From Antedon mediterranea (taxonomy: Eukaryota > Echinodermata > Crinoidea > Comatulida > Antedonidae), in the NCBI RefSeq assembly GCF_964355755.1, contig NC_092677.1:11430601-11494600 (forward strand): a DNA stretch of 64,000 bases, written 5' to 3'. Position 1 is the stretch's first letter, and every line of letters starts with the position of its first letter. A program made the position numbers and the translations under genes. Under the pieces are notes generated by a model that was given only the letters and a program-made list of their open reading frames with translations, was not told the origin of the DNA and did no database searches. Positions 24,401 to 35,061 of the stretch are shown in pieces.

Positions 24401-27400
24401 ACTTTTTTTGTCATACATATAAAGCAAAATCATGTTTTGTAGAGTTTTACAAGTCTTGTAAATGTCCTCTCTGCTTTCCCGGCCGTCTATGAAGTGATCG
24501 CTGATCAACCGCTAAGACAACGTCAGACTTACTCATTCAGGGAAATGCCAGACACAATTGTGGTGAGCAAATAAATTATCAAAATTATGCCAAAAAAGAA
24601 AGACAGTTAATTCAGTAATGAGACATCAGACTAGGCCTATAGATAGCATACGATGTATGTACATTACTGCTCTTTACCAGCTAGGCCTACAAAACTAGAC
24701 CTAACTAAGCTAGGCCTACAAAACTAGACCTAACTAAGCTAGGTCTAGAGACATCTACGAGTGAAGATTCAACGCGAGCTACTTCGGCACAGTTTTTATC
24801 TTTTATATCATAATTAACATTAGAACTCAAATTTAAGACAAGAAATGGCCTGTTTTTTAGTTATATATATACATTATTTTTCGAAAAAAAATGTATAGTG
24901 TCTTGAAAAGTATTCTTTCTCTTGCAGGATATTATTGAGCGGTTAATATTAGTTGACTCAGAAACTAAGAATCATTCCCTTTTTAACGTTGAACAGTCTC
25001 ACACATTTGGATTGAGGTATAGTATGTATACAGTCAACTCTCCCAATACCGGACACATTGGGCTGGAAAGTTTGGTATTCAGAATGTGTTTTTAATGGTA
25101 AAAAAGAATTTGGAACTGTTTTAACTTTAAGAAGGAAGTTTCCGGTTTTCAAAGAGTCCGGTATTGGGAGAGTTGACTGTACTACATTTTTTATTTGGTT
25201 TTAACACAACTAGTTTATGCTTCTTTATATTGATCCTCTATTATTTGATATAACTCTTTTATTTTGTCTTCAGGTTATTAAGTATAATGGTGTGTTCATT
25301 GGACACCCTTTTATTACTCGAATCACAGTATTCTATATGGAGTTCATTACTTAAGGCACAGCAAGAAAACAAATCTGAAAACGGGTAAAGTCTACACTAT
25401 CAAACTTTGCGACAAAGAAATGTAATGTGCCCATATATGAACATGTTAATGTCACATCACTACCATATTTGGTCATATCACTACCATAATATGGGTATCA
25501 CACTTTTTTCGCCAAACTAGTTTGATAGTATAGACAGCTATACATTTTCGTTTCATAATAATTCATGCTACCTCCAAAACCAAGTCAACGGCTTTGATCC
25601 GTGGATTACAGTACCTCGTATAACATTAAATAAGTTCACTGTACACTTTGTTTAATTTCCCTAAAGTATATATAATATGCATTTTGATCATTTAAAATTG
25701 CTTGTGTAAATATTATTATAGAGTAGAAACATTCCTGTCACCTATTAAGGTGACACCCATATATCAAAGGGACACTTTCTTGTGAAACAAACCAGGGACA
25801 ATGTATGTATAGTAAACCAGACAGTGTAGCAAACCTCTAAATCAAGGGGCATTCCTTTTAAAGGGACAATTCCCAAGGTTTACCCTTAATAGGTGTAATA
25901 TCATTGTAATTATTGACTATCTTTCAGGGATATTATCATTGATATGTTATCTGTGGAGAGGAACCAGATACTGGTGAGGTCCTATACAATTGGTGGGCCT
26001 TCAGAACGTAGGCTGCCGCCCAAGACACTGGATATAGACTCCGAACGTCCATACCCTTGGCCGTTATTTTCAACGTTTCCTGTCCCAAAAGACTATACTA
26101 CATTTAATTCAAGACCATCAGCCATCAAACAGGGTAAGAGCGCCATCACAATGTATGAAATCAATGATTCGTTATCAGCGTAACTCTCTAACTCTAATTA
26201 TCACTTAAAAACTTATTTTTATGAAATTCTTAAACTTGTTCAATTACATGTTCAGTGTCCTTTTTAATTTTTTTTAGAAAATGAGTTAAGCAAGCTGCTA
26301 AGTGGTCTGCGTCCTTCCAGCCTAAATTCTGAATGGCTAAGCAAATGTCGGCAGGCGTTTTACAACGTCATGATCACTAAGCCTGACCAAGTCACACCTA
26401 GAGGTAAGTCTTGCATAAAATGTACTTATTAATCAAAGAAAATATTTTTATACATATTTAGTTTCCTGTTTAAATTAAATACAGTAAAATAAATAAATCT
26501 AACTAGTTTACATAGATTCTCAATAATAAAGTATTGCTTCTTTTGGAGTAATGCTAACAGACATCTCGGAGCCTCCAAATTTTCATCCAATCTCCAGAAT
26601 ATTGACAAAATCTCCCAAAATATTTAGATTTAGATGAAAAAAAATTTTCCAACCTATGTTTACTGTTTAAATTCGGTTTTTAAAAGGTTACTTCTGTATT
26701 TAATACATAATTACATCCAATTACTTGCTAGAATGCGCAAGGTACCTATGGTAAACATTGAAATGTGCAAGGTATTTTGTGATGAGTTTAAAACATGTCA
26801 AATTCGTTAAAAATGCGTAAAATATGTAAACCTTCCAAGATTGTTAACTTGCCGGTTAGAACGTCTGTGCTAATCAAGTAGAAGTTAGGAAAAACAAGAC
26901 TAATCTCTGGTGATAGATATAGAAATTGTAAATATTGATCACTGGCACAGGACTAAATCGCTGATGCATTATACAATCTTTTTTTTTATCAGTGATTCCA
27001 GAATTGCTTGATTCTGTCGTGGCTGCCATGATCACAACTGGAGATGACAAGCTCTTCACCCTTAAAGCGTTCACTATCAATGATGCTACCCTTAAAACTC
27101 AGAATCTGACGTCTTTGCAGAGTAAAGGAGTCAAGCATGCCATTAGGTATTTCAAGTTTTTCCAAATTACAGTCAGCTCTCTCAATACCGTGCTCTCTGA
27201 AAACCAGAAACTCTCCCAATACCAAACTCTCTGAAAACCAGAAACTCTCCCAATACTGGACTCTCTGAAAACCAGAAACTCTCCCAATACTGGACTCTCT
27301 GAAAACCAGAAACTCTCCCAATACCGGACGATCTGAAAACCAGAAACTCTTCCAATACCGGACTCTCTGAAAACCAGAAACTTCCCCAATACCTGACTCT

Positions 27401-30400
27401 CTCAAAACCAGAAACTCTAACAATACTACCTGACTTTTTTTAAATTCCAAACAGTCCAAATTTATTTTTACCATTAAAAACACATTCTGGAAAACATATT
27501 TGACCAGCCCAAAGGTGTTCAGTTTTGGGAGAGTTGACTGTATGTAAGTAGTTAAATGATTAAAGAACGTGAAGCCATGTGACTACTGTAGTTGCTTTTG
27601 AATAATCTGTACTGATTAATTAATTAAATGATTAACAAATAATTCAAGAGAAGCTGGTTTGTCAGTATTTGGTTTTTAATAATCTGTAGTGTCCTGATTG
27701 TGTTTCTTTTAGATATGGCATGTATCTTCGTCTGTTGTCCAATCATGACGTCGCTTTAGAGAATCTTTCAACACTTTTAAAGAAGTGTCGTCAGTACCTT
27801 AGAATGCAGCAACGAACACTGGACTCTGATTTACGTATCCTTTGTACAAAGCAACATTTTAGAAAATAAGAAACAAGTTTTGAAAAATAATATGCTTAAT
27901 TTACTGTACTGTTTTGAATATTTAAAAATACATTCCATTAGTGCCATAAATATACCATTAAGGCCCATTCACACTAGGACGATAACGATCGACGATAAAT
28001 ATATAAGCATGCATTTTTTTAACATAAAACAAAAGAAATTAGAAAGGGTTTCGTTCTAGGATTATAGTATAATCATTTATGCTGTCTTTGATAAAAATAA
28101 TATTTTTAAAATTCCAATCAAATGACGTCAAGATACATAAAAACAATAAAATCGTTGTATTGTCACGATATTATTGCTCTTACTAATCATGACGTCATTT
28201 GATTAGACGTGTGAAAATATAATTTTCATCAAAGGAAACATGGTTATTCTATAGTTCTAGAATGAAAAGGTTTTATATTTCTTTTATTTTATGTATGAAA
28301 AATGCAATGTCTATTATCGTCGATCGTTATCGTCCTAGTGTGAATGGGCCTTTAGGCCCCTTTTGGTTAAGTAGAGGTTAAAAATGTATTGGCAACACAT
28401 TTTCCACAATGCACATCATATATGCCATTTTTAGGAAGTGCCTAAAATACCCCTTGCTTACTATTAGATGCTGATGCCAGAAACGTTTTAATAGCGTCCT
28501 CTATGTCTGGATGCATTTTGTAAAAATGATAGCACCCTCTATGAGCTGGCCATGCTTTTATAAAGCCTCCAAATATTTCATATTTCAAAGCTGGTGACTT
28601 GTGTAGGGTAACTTTAAATAAATATCATATTTTCCTGAATGATATCTGATCAGGATTCTTAGAGCGTGACTACGTTGGCTATGATTGGTTCGCGTCGTCA
28701 GTGTTCCTTATGATGATGGGTAACAAGGACAAGGCATGGAACTTTCTCTATCACTTCTCAACAGTGGCAGCATCTGGTTTTCTTTGGATTCCTAGACTCT
28801 ACGCTTCAGTAAGTACAGTAAAGCTTGCCTTCCAATCCCAAGGTCCAGGGTTCAATCTTGACCTAGTACCAGGGTTCAAACATGACCTAGTGCCAGGGTT
28901 CAAACATGACCTAGTGCCAGGGTTCATCAATCCTGACCTAGTGCCAGGGTTCATCAATCCTGACCTAGTGCCAGGGTTCAAACGTGACCTTGTGCTAGGG
29001 TTGTAACTCGCGTTTCTATATAGAGACAGTTTGTAGTGAGTTTAATTACTCATTTTACTGTATGTGGTATTGTTCAAAGGTTGTTTTTTTCTACAAAAGA
29101 TCCATGCCTGCATGTTTAAAATCAACTGTCCACATCTGTTATTCATCAGTTAATGGATAGGCGGCTTAAAATAATATGTGCAAAAGGTTATTTTACGTTT
29201 CTATATTTAGATACATCATTTTTAAGCATTCTTATTAGATGACTTAAACTGAATCAAACAATTTCACGTATCTGTGAAATTTTCGAACCTCATTCAAGAA
29301 TTCTTTATCAGCACTAACTTAGTAACTAGGCTGTTAGGCGGTTTACTGTGTAATTAAGTCACATGACCGTGATGTAATGGGAAAATCACGCGACTCGATT
29401 AAATTCCTAGGTCTTGGGTAAGACAAGTTGACCAAGGTCTTCGTTCAAATCTGGTTTAAGAGTCGCCATGTAGAGGGCTTCTTTTGCCCCTCTCTGAAAG
29501 AATGTATAAATTTTATTTACAGGTGCACTTGCCACTGGAGCAGGCTGTTAGTAGTATACATCCAGTGTTTTCATGTACTGGTCACAATGTGGAGTTGATC
29601 TTGCAACAGGAGGTATCTCATACATACTCTGCCTTTAAGATGTCTGGTTACACACCCTCACAGGTTTGTTTGCTGTTTTTTTAGTGAATTAGGTCAACTT
29701 TCCCTTTTTGAATGAAATTTTTTCCTGTTATTGGAAGAAAAAGTGAAAAAAATGTTGAAACTCGCCTAACGTTGCGTGTGTTGTCAACACACCTTCTCAA
29801 GGTAATCAACGGCCTTGGTGAAGTCAAGTTGGTTTTCACTTTTCCTTCACATAACAACAAAAATTTCATTCCAGTATATCTTTGGAAGGAAATGAATTTA
29901 TTAAATTTTATTGCAATATCTGTATCATTACATATAATATGGTAATTTAAAATGTTTATATAATAAATTATATTATTAATATTGTCAGATTTGTCAGCAT
30001 TGGTTAACTCAATCGTTCTGGAACTATCTTGACTGGCCGCAGATTTGTCACTATATTCTAGTGTGCTTGTTGCTCGGTGTTGACTATCAAGTGTATGTGT
30101 GCGTTGCCATTCTACGCTTCTTGCAGCCACGAATCTTACAATATAGACAACAGCAGAATTTACAGGTGTTCCTTAAGGTATGCAAATGTGATGGGAATTG
30201 TATTATCACACCTGTAATGAAGCATTACTATACTGCACCAAAAATATTTTATTCATATTTTTTGGTGTGTATTTTTGTTGGAATTGTTTTGTATTTAAAA
30301 TCATTATTTTGTTAAAGCATATATATTTTTTTTTAATATTTAGGAAGAGAGCATTGTTGGATTTAAAGTTGGACAGCACCTGGAGTACATGAAATTTTTG

Positions 30401-30457
30401 GAGAAAAAGTATCGATCAACTATTCTACCAGACATGGTCAACCTGGCTAAGCAATAA
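15475..30457 (+). CDS. TBC1D32: TBC1D32 (protein broad-minded), complete, 29 coding exons, 1294 aa
   Basis: Coding exons: 15475-15620, 16263-16418, 16963-17227, 17890-18015, 18118-18196, 18597-18700, 18960-19021, 19888-20029, 20404-20460, 20854-20956, 21448-21585, 21857-21937, 22036-22169, 22264-22400, 22673-22874, 23139-23276, 23367-23447, 24018-24224, 24443-24562, 24928-25016, 25274-25384, 25928-26133, 26278-26403, 26993-27146, 27713-27834, 28654-28808, 29523-29663, 29989-30177, 30344-30457. They sum to 3885 nt with all phases compatible. Family signatures include [64 protein letters not shown]-like [19 protein letters not shown] with [24 protein letters not shown] and SGYTPSQ. The family acts in Hedgehog signalling and cilium assembly with the CCRK/CDK20 kinase, and has a TBC-like C-terminal region. 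Human length is about 1257 aa. Introns carry at least ten MITE-A copies and several SINEs. Confidence 0.97.
15741..16130 (-). repeat. Probable 3' end of a CR1/L2-like LINE (antisense)
   Basis: Begins with (TTGA)n-type repeats (TGATTGATTGATTGATTTTA) and continues with an A-rich, ORF-less sequence, as the 3' UTR of an antisense non-LTR element would. No RT is visible; the assignment is tentative. Confidence 0.35.
16598..16892. mobile_element. MITE with TACCGTATATC termini, 295 bp
   Basis: Left TACCGTATATCTTCTGGTAT and right ATATCCGAGGATATACGGTA are inverted copies with TA at each edge. The interior repeats GGGACTA(C/T)ACCCG-like words. In TBC1D32 intron 2. Confidence 0.75.
17285..17443. repeat. 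MITE family A, copy 6
   Basis: TTAAGCTCTGTCTACACTAT at the left and GTTTGATAGT...GCTTAA at the right. The flanks fit a TTAA-like target. Confidence 0.85.
18362..18580 (+). repeat. tRNA-derived SINE, ending at TBC1D32 exon 6 acceptor region
   Basis: Full head (GTGGAGCTGTAGCTTGGTGG, GGTTCAATCC) and the CTCCACTCCCTAA segment. Exon 6 begins at 18,597. Confidence 0.8.
18706..18872. repeat. MITE family A, copy 7
   Basis: Complete, TTAAGCTCTGTTTACACTAT to GTGTAGACAGAGCTTTA. It starts about five bases after the donor of exon 6 (GTATG), so the intron's 5' end is almost all MITE. Confidence 0.88.
19061..19523. repeat. MITE family A, copy 8, expanded and carrying a tRNA-Lys-like block
   Basis: Left TAAGCTCTGTCTACACTATC and right GATAGTGTAGGCAGAGCTTT enclose a tRNA-Lys-like sequence (19,143-19,214) and three 77 bp tandem units starting at 19,246, 19,323 and 19,400. 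Confidence 0.8.
19143..19214 (+). tRNA. tRNA-Lys(UUU)-like sequence, probably a pseudogene or SINE head
   Basis: GCCCGGTTAGCTCAGTTGAT gives the acceptor and D-arm. TCAGA-CTTTTAA-TCTGA is a perfect anticodon arm with UUU. The T-arm is AAGGG-TTCATGC-ACCTT with one mismatch, and the acceptor closes through several G-U pairs. Box A is good, but box B (GGTTCATGC) departs from GGTTCRANTCC. The 72 bp cloverleaf is recognisable, yet the weak T-arm and the location inside a MITE make function doubtful. Confidence 0.5.
19598..19675. repeat. MITE family A, copy 9 (left half)
   Basis: AAAGCTCTGTCTTCACTATC and core to ATGTCATATCACTA, then it breaks into a duplicated TBC1D32 segment. Confidence 0.7.
19674..19720 (+). 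pseudogene. Duplicated fragment of TBC1D32 intron 5 / exon 6 boundary
   Basis: About 46 bp identical to 18,581-18,626: polypyrimidine, TTTTCAG acceptor and the first codons of exon 6 (VDYLCTEFT), lying inside intron 7 downstream of its source. It then runs into a SINE tail (to about 19,815). Confidence 0.85.
20533..20681. repeat. MITE family A, copy 10
   Basis: Internal triplication of CAAATATGGTAGTGATATGT; right end AGTGTAGACAGA. Confidence 0.8.
20690..20827. repeat. MITE family A, copy 11
   Basis: Adjacent to copy 10. Begins AACTAGTTCGACAAAAAAAG (inner part) and ends GTTTGATAGTGTAGACAGAG. Confidence 0.8.
21656..21807. repeat. MITE family A, copy 12
   Basis: TTAAGCTTTGTCTGCACTAT to GATAGTGTAAACAGAGCTTT. 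Confidence 0.85.
23479..23699. repeat. MITE family A, copy 13 with internal 23 bp tandem repeats
   Basis: Ends GGTCTGTCTACACTATCAAA and TTGATAGTGTAGATAGAGCT. Between about 23,514 and 23,640, five to six copies of ATATGCCCAAATA(G/T)G(C/G)(T/C)AGTG follow each other. Confidence 0.85.
23921..23995. repeat. MITE family A, copy 14 (right half)
   Basis: CACTACCATATTTGGG ... CTAGTTTGATAGTGTAGGGA, ending 20 bp before TBC1D32 exon 18. Confidence 0.7.
24299..24425. repeat. MITE family A, copy 15
   Basis: AAGATCTGTCTACACTATCA and the core; the right end is cut after TTTTTTTGTCA. Confidence 0.75.
25029..25181. mobile_element. TACAGTCAACTCTCCC MITE (pogo/Tc1-like), 153 bp
   Basis: Long inverted termini (TACAGTCAACTCTCCCAATA / complement) with TA at each edge. 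It starts 12 bp after a TBC1D32 donor site. Relatives at 27,168-27,542 and 58,899-59,058. Confidence 0.85.
25388..25538. repeat. MITE family A, copy 16
   Basis: Begins AAGTCTACACTATCAAACTT, three bases after the TBC1D32 donor at 25,385; ends CTAGTTTGATAGTATAGACA. Confidence 0.8.
25721..25895. repeat. Degenerate TACAGT (family B) MITE
   Basis: Shares AGAAACATTCCTGTCACCTA, AAGGGACACTTTCTTGTGAA and CCCTTAATAGG words with the copies at 32,783 and 52,048. Confidence 0.5.
27168..27542. mobile_element. TACAGTC MITE with internal 33-34 bp minisatellite
   Basis: TACAGTCAGCTCTCTCAATA and GGAGAGTTGACTGTA termini. Inside, about seven copies of a unit reading CTCTCTGAAAACCAGAAACT plus CTCCCAATACYGGA (27,191-27,420). 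The long ORFs through it on the minus strand are translations of the minisatellite. Confidence 0.85.
27961..28351. mobile_element. PIF/Harbinger-like MITE, 391 bp, TTA duplication
   Basis: Perfect-looking inverted termini AGGCCCATTCACACTAGGAC (and onward through the GATAACGATCGACGATAA stretch), with TTA at 27,958-27,960 and 28,352-28,354. In the TBC1D32 intron after exon 25. Confidence 0.88.
28817..29003 (+). repeat. SINE fragment with six tandem B-box units
   Basis: CTTGCCTTCCAATCCCAAGG then repeated units (24-27 bp) of GGGTTCAAACATGACCTAGT type. It starts about 9 bp after the TBC1D32 donor at 28,809. The ORFs here on both strands merely read the repeat. Confidence 0.8.
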
Positions 30458-30920
30458 GTAGGCTATGCAGGACCACAAAGTACAGAATGTGAAAAAGTAT
30501 TGTGAAACTATTCTACCAGACATAGTCAACCTTGCAAAGCGTTAAGTATGGAGGACCACTGAGTGCAAGTGTGAAAAAGTATTGTGAAACTAATCTACCA
30601 GACATGGTTAACTGTGCAAGGCGCTAAGTGTGGAGGACCATCAAGTACAGTGTGAACAAAGGTATTGTGCAACTATTCTACCAGACATAGTCAACCGTAC
30701 AACGCACCACGTATGGAGGACCACCAACTACAAAGTGTGAAAAAGTATTGTGTAACTAATCTACCAGACATGGTCAACAACCATGCAAAGCGATAAGTAT
30801 GGAGGACGACCAAGTACAGTGTGAACAAAGGTATTGTGCAACTATTCCACCAGACATGGGTCAACCGTGCGATAAGTACCACAATACAGTTTTTACAAGA
30901 TTCAGTGCTACAAAGTGTGA
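30420..30920 (+). repeat. 3' UTR tandem repeat of about 83 bp that began inside the last TBC1D32 codons
   Basis: Units start at about 30,420, 30,508, 30,590, 30,672, 30,755 and 30,841 with CTATTCTACCAGACATGGTC. The first unit includes the codons for [11 protein letters not shown] and the stop; the rest are downstream. Units 3 and 5 share GTGAACAAAGG while others have GTGAAAAAG, suggesting a dimeric higher-order step. Confidence 0.9.
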
Positions 30921-31836
30921 ACCTCTTTGGTTCAGGTAGCAAGCACTAACACTATCATTGGCACTTACTGTTTTAACCAAATAATGTTAATATTCATTGA
31001 TTTTTCATTCCATTTTAATATTTACAAATGTGTTTTTGGTAGTAATTAATATTTTTCATTTATTTATTTAATACACTGTATAAAACCAAAATTGTAAATA
31101 TCGCCTAAAAATTGTTTTTTTATATACAGACTAGAAATATACTGTTTAGTCAGTGCTTTAAATAAATTAGCTTTAAAAATAGTATCCGTCCTAATGTTTC
31201 TAAACTATGATTTTATTTATTTATGTGTATATAATTTATTTTGTGTGTATTTTCATGAAACATATTTAATTGGAGTAAGACAATGTATTGATGGTTTTTA
31301 TCATACAGAGATTTTTGTAATACATTAACCGTCCATCTGATCTATAATATAAAATCATAATTGTGTAAAGTAAATTAATAAATAAATAAATTCATCATTT
31401 TGTTTTATTTATTCATTCAAGGCTATGCACTCTGAACATAATTTTATTTATCTTCATCACTTTACTTTATCCTTGCTTTCTAACAGTGGTGTAAAGGCTG
31501 TGTGAGCGCTCACTGGCTAAGCCCAGGGTTCCAGAGCTTAAGGGGCCCCACCCAGAGCATGAGCAGCCCCATTGTAACTACCAAGCAGTGAAGGGTCTGC
31601 TAAACCAGAGGCCTTTGCCCCTGTCTTACACCACTGCTTTCTAACAATTGTAACAAAAAGTTTAAATTACACAATATAAAAAAAATACCAAACAAAACGC
31701 TTTCTTTCAAAAGTTTTTTTTATTATAGTAATTTATTTGCTAAATTCTTGATTCTTGAAATACTTTACCACCATATCAACTCCTACATTTCCAATATTTC
31801 CCTTTTAACTACAGCACTTATCATCCATATCAACAT
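30921..31836. other. Convergent intergenic region TBC1D32 / FARS2
   Basis: AT-rich, with several AATAAA motifs (for example near 31,160 and 31,380) that could end TBC1D32, then an hAT-type MITE. No gene seen. Confidence 0.5.
31494..31636. mobile_element. hAT-type MITE, 143 bp, 8 bp target duplication
   Basis: CAGTGGTGTAAAG at the left and CTTACACCACTG at the right; CTTTCTAA occurs immediately outside both ends (31,486-31,493 and 31,637-31,644). An 8 bp duplication is the hAT signature. Confidence 0.9.
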
Positions 31837-34371
31837 TTATATTTTCCTTACTTCAATATTGAGTATTTTTTCAGCCTCGGAGGCAATCTTCCAATGAATA
31901 TGACTTGCTTCGTCTTTTGTTAGTGTTCTCTCCATACTTCTATATGTGATCCTATTACAGTGACTAACAATCTTTGTGTTCGGATGAACAAACTCATCAA
32001 TCAATGCCACCTCCTCTACAAGATCACCGCCAATGTTCCTAACCAAGTCATGAAAATCATTGACCTCATAGCCAGGTGGACACCAGTATGAAATATCCAT
32101 TATGAGCAGTGGGTACTTGCTGTAGGGCTGAAATTCAAATGAGGTAATTTAATTTTACGTATATGGTACACTTTATGTTCAACAAGAGTACTTAAGTTTA
32201 TAAAAATTGGGAAAAAAGGCCAATTTACACAGACCAGAGTTAACCATAAGCGGAAAACGGCATAGGTTGAATCTTATGAGCGGAAGCGGCCCGTCTGCTC
32301 TGCGTTGTGTGTAAATGGTCATAAGGAATAACATAGATTTTATATTTTTATTACCGTTACTGCTCATCTGTGCAAATTGGCCTTAATGCAAGAACCTTAG
32401 CCAATAGGCAAATGCTAGACTCTCCACTGTCTAGAACCTGAGCAAATGCATAAAGTGGGACACCCCAATTACAGAAACACTTTTTTTGGTACTGAATGCA
32501 TTCGCTTAATATGTGATATTAATAATTAATATATATATATATGTGAATACAGCTATATATGTGAATACAGCTATACATAGACAAAAAATTACCTGAAACT
32601 TAACGCTAGTTGTGTCTTCAACCATAAACTGATTATGAAAGCGTTTATCGTCGGTCCAAAACAGTTTAATGTGTGGTATTTCAAATAAAATCATTGCTAA
32701 TCTTTCCAGACCAAGTCCAAATGCGTAGCCTATCTTCTGACCATTAATAGCTGTAAAGAAATTAAAGGTACTTAATACTAAATACAGTAGAACTTTCCTT
32801 TGGGACACCCATATTCAGTAGACACCTATTAAGCTGTGCCCAAATATGGTAGTGATGTACCCAAATATGGTAATGATATGACATCATCATGTCCATATAT
32901 GGGCATAAGTTTGATAGTGTAGACAGAGCTTTAAGGGGACACATTCCTGAGAAACCAATGAGGGTAAGTAGGTTTTTACACTATTGCCATTTTAGTCTTG
33001 GGTGTCCCCTTAATAGAGGTTTTGGTGGATAGCCAGTATAGTATATAGGTTGATATGACCTCACCCGAACTAATAATTTCTTGTTCCATAATTCCACTGC
33101 CAAGAACTTCCAACCATTCTCCCTGGAACTTAATTTCCAACTCCCATGATGGATGCGTAAATGGGAACTCTGCGTCTATCCAATTTGTCTCAATATCTAA
33201 CAAAATGCATATAAATATAACAATTTACATATATATAATATAGTTGTAAGTACATAGTTAAATGTTTTCCTCTGCTAATATAAAATCATATTGATCTTGT
33301 TGTATGTACATACAATTCTAGTACTATTACTGTAGTGACTTTTTTAGCTTTATTTAGTTTTTTAAATACAGTATATTACAATACAATATGTTACAATACA
33401 ATATGTCAATTGTACCTGTTCCAAATAATTCTTGAACACATCCTTCTAATGTAGTTTTAAGTTCAAATTCTAATGTTTTTGCTGCTTGTAAAGTATGAAA
33501 CTGCTGTTTCTCTGCGGTTCTCTGACCATCTTCAAACATAGGTGTATTATTGGAATTATCACCAAACAGCTAAAAAAAAAAGAAGAGAAACAAGTCTTAA
33601 GTTCTTCAGCCTTAATTTTAATTATTTATACAAGTAGATTACATTAGGAGTGTTTGTATCTTGTTGGTTAAAGTGCTCAGCTTCTGATCTGTGAGTCATT
33701 GGTTCAAATCCAATGTAGAAGTTAGATGTCAGGATTTTTTCTCATGACAAAACAACTCCACCATATATATTTGTTAAAAATACCATCACCTTGTTTTCGG
33801 AATATAAGCGAACACCTTCCATCTGGTGGAACACTGGATAATGACTTGCATCAATGTGATCTCTACGGTAAACATCACCAGCAAGAAGAAAAGCATCCAA
33901 TCCTGACTTGACCAACTCTGATTGGTGGGCTGATGTGTGTGCTCGTAACATATAGTCCTTGTTAATGTAATAATTATCACCCTTTTTTCTGCTCACATGA
34001 TCTTTTGGTGTAAGAACACTGTCAAAGTTTGCATCAACTGTTACTATGGGACTTATGTTGTCATAAACTGAAAACAATGGACTTCCAAGATGCCTAAACC
34101 TGTTATAGAAGAAGTTAATAATTTGCTGTTTGATCAAGTATAATGGATGGTTCGTTTGGTTGTGAAGATTGCGGCCAACTTTTTCAATTATTTTAGGTGT
34201 GAGTGTTGTCATGTCATCACGCTGGAAAACCTGCCCTTGTATTATTACTGTTGAAGCGTTTTCATTGGTTGAAAGTTTACTACACCTTCTTATATTGGTT
34301 TTAAGGTACTTTGATTGCTCCTTCACAAATAAAGTAAAGACATTACAAGGCATTCTGCATAATGAAGTCAT
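31837..34371 (-). CDS. FARS2: Mitochondrial phenylalanyl-tRNA synthetase, 5 coding exons, 438 aa
   Basis: Coding exons (minus): 34371-33790, 33569-33416, 33196-33065, 32750-32593, 32127-31837, in phase, 1317 nt with stop. It charges mitochondrial tRNA-Phe and works as a monomer in the matrix. Class II catalytic core: [26 protein letters not shown] (motif 2 region), [26 protein letters not shown] and [13 protein letters not shown] (motif 3). The last exon is the FDX-ACB anticodon-binding domain ([33 protein letters not shown]). The start is the second ATG, just after an acceptor (TTTACAG), so a 5' UTR exon is expected upstream. An N-terminal mitochondrial leader is plausible. Human FARS2 is 451 aa. 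Head-to-head with LYRM4. Confidence 0.97.
32217..32383. mobile_element. Short PIF/Harbinger-like MITE (relative of 219-838)
   Basis: AGGCCAATTTACACAGACCA and complement ending GCAAATTGGCCT; TAA follows on the right but the left flank reads AAA. In FARS2 intron 4. Confidence 0.75.
32783..33043. repeat. TACAGT (family B) MITE containing a family A MITE
   Basis: TACAGTAGAACTTTCCTTTG on the left; on the right CCCCTTAATAGAGGTTTTGG with a degraded end. Copy A17 of family A (32,834-32,933) sits inside it, dating A17 as younger. Confidence 0.7.
32834..32933. repeat. MITE family A, copy 17 (nested)
   Basis: AAGCTGTGCCCAAATATGGT ... TTGATAGTGTAGACAGAGCT. Confidence 0.75.
33655..33725 (+). repeat. Short tRNA-like SINE fragment
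   Basis: TTGTTGGTTAAAGTGCTCAG with a B-box GGTTCAAATCC. In FARS2 intron 1. Confidence 0.45.
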
Positions 34372-35061
34372 GTTCTGTAAATGGAAATGCAAATATATTA
34401 TTTGATTTAAAAAAAAATTAAAATGGTATTCAAATTTAAAATAGCGTTTAATTTAGAATTAGGCCAAGCCCACACAGCAGTACAGCACCTACTACCCGCT
34501 TGTTTGGACCCTAACCCAGGCATTGGCATCATTTTCACAGGCCTAGGTCCTCTACTACTAGGCTATAAAAGTGTCAGTACAGTAGAGTGTAGATGATAGG
34601 CCTAGCTAGCTAGGCCTAGAGGCTAGTTAGGCCTTTTAAATTTAATTGATTAATTTAATAGGGCTAAAAAATAACTAATCTACGTATTTAACGGTAAGCT
34701 TAGGCAACCTAGAACTACTACTGGTCCTAGACATGACAATTTTAATTTTTCCATTCACATTTTACTTTCACAAAGTCCAGACCATTATGGGCGCTGCCAT
34801 TTTAGACTACCTAAGCCATTAGAAATTATTATTAATTAGGTCACAGAGTGCGTTGCGTTCTGTACAATATTTAAATATTTCGTTGTTCAATATTATTAAT
34901 ATAAATTATAAACTTCAGTATAGATTTACTTTTACATTTAAATAATTTATATTGCGCCTATTGTACACATGTGTGATAAAAATATAGGATTTCATGACAC
35001 ATTCTTTATAGGAAGTTACGTACGTTGTCTATTTCATCACGTGTGAAAATGCAGCAACATC
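34372..35061. promoter_or_regulatory. Shared FARS2-LYRM4 head-to-head promoter interval
   Basis: 690 bp between the two start codons. It should contain both promoters and the predicted FARS2 5' UTR exon. No TATA box is obvious, fitting a housekeeping bidirectional promoter. AGGCCTAG clusters lie near 34,590-34,630. Confidence 0.6.

Noticed and set aside
26989-27483. 164-aa and 96-aa minus-strand ORFs with repeated GFQRV/FWFSES words
   Set aside because: Translations of a 33-34 bp minisatellite inside a MITE in a TBC1D32 intron.
28701-29006. ORFs with repeated DLVPGF or NPGTRS
   Set aside because: They read the tandem B-box units of a SINE fragment, and the upstream part is a genuine TBC1D32 exon in frame.
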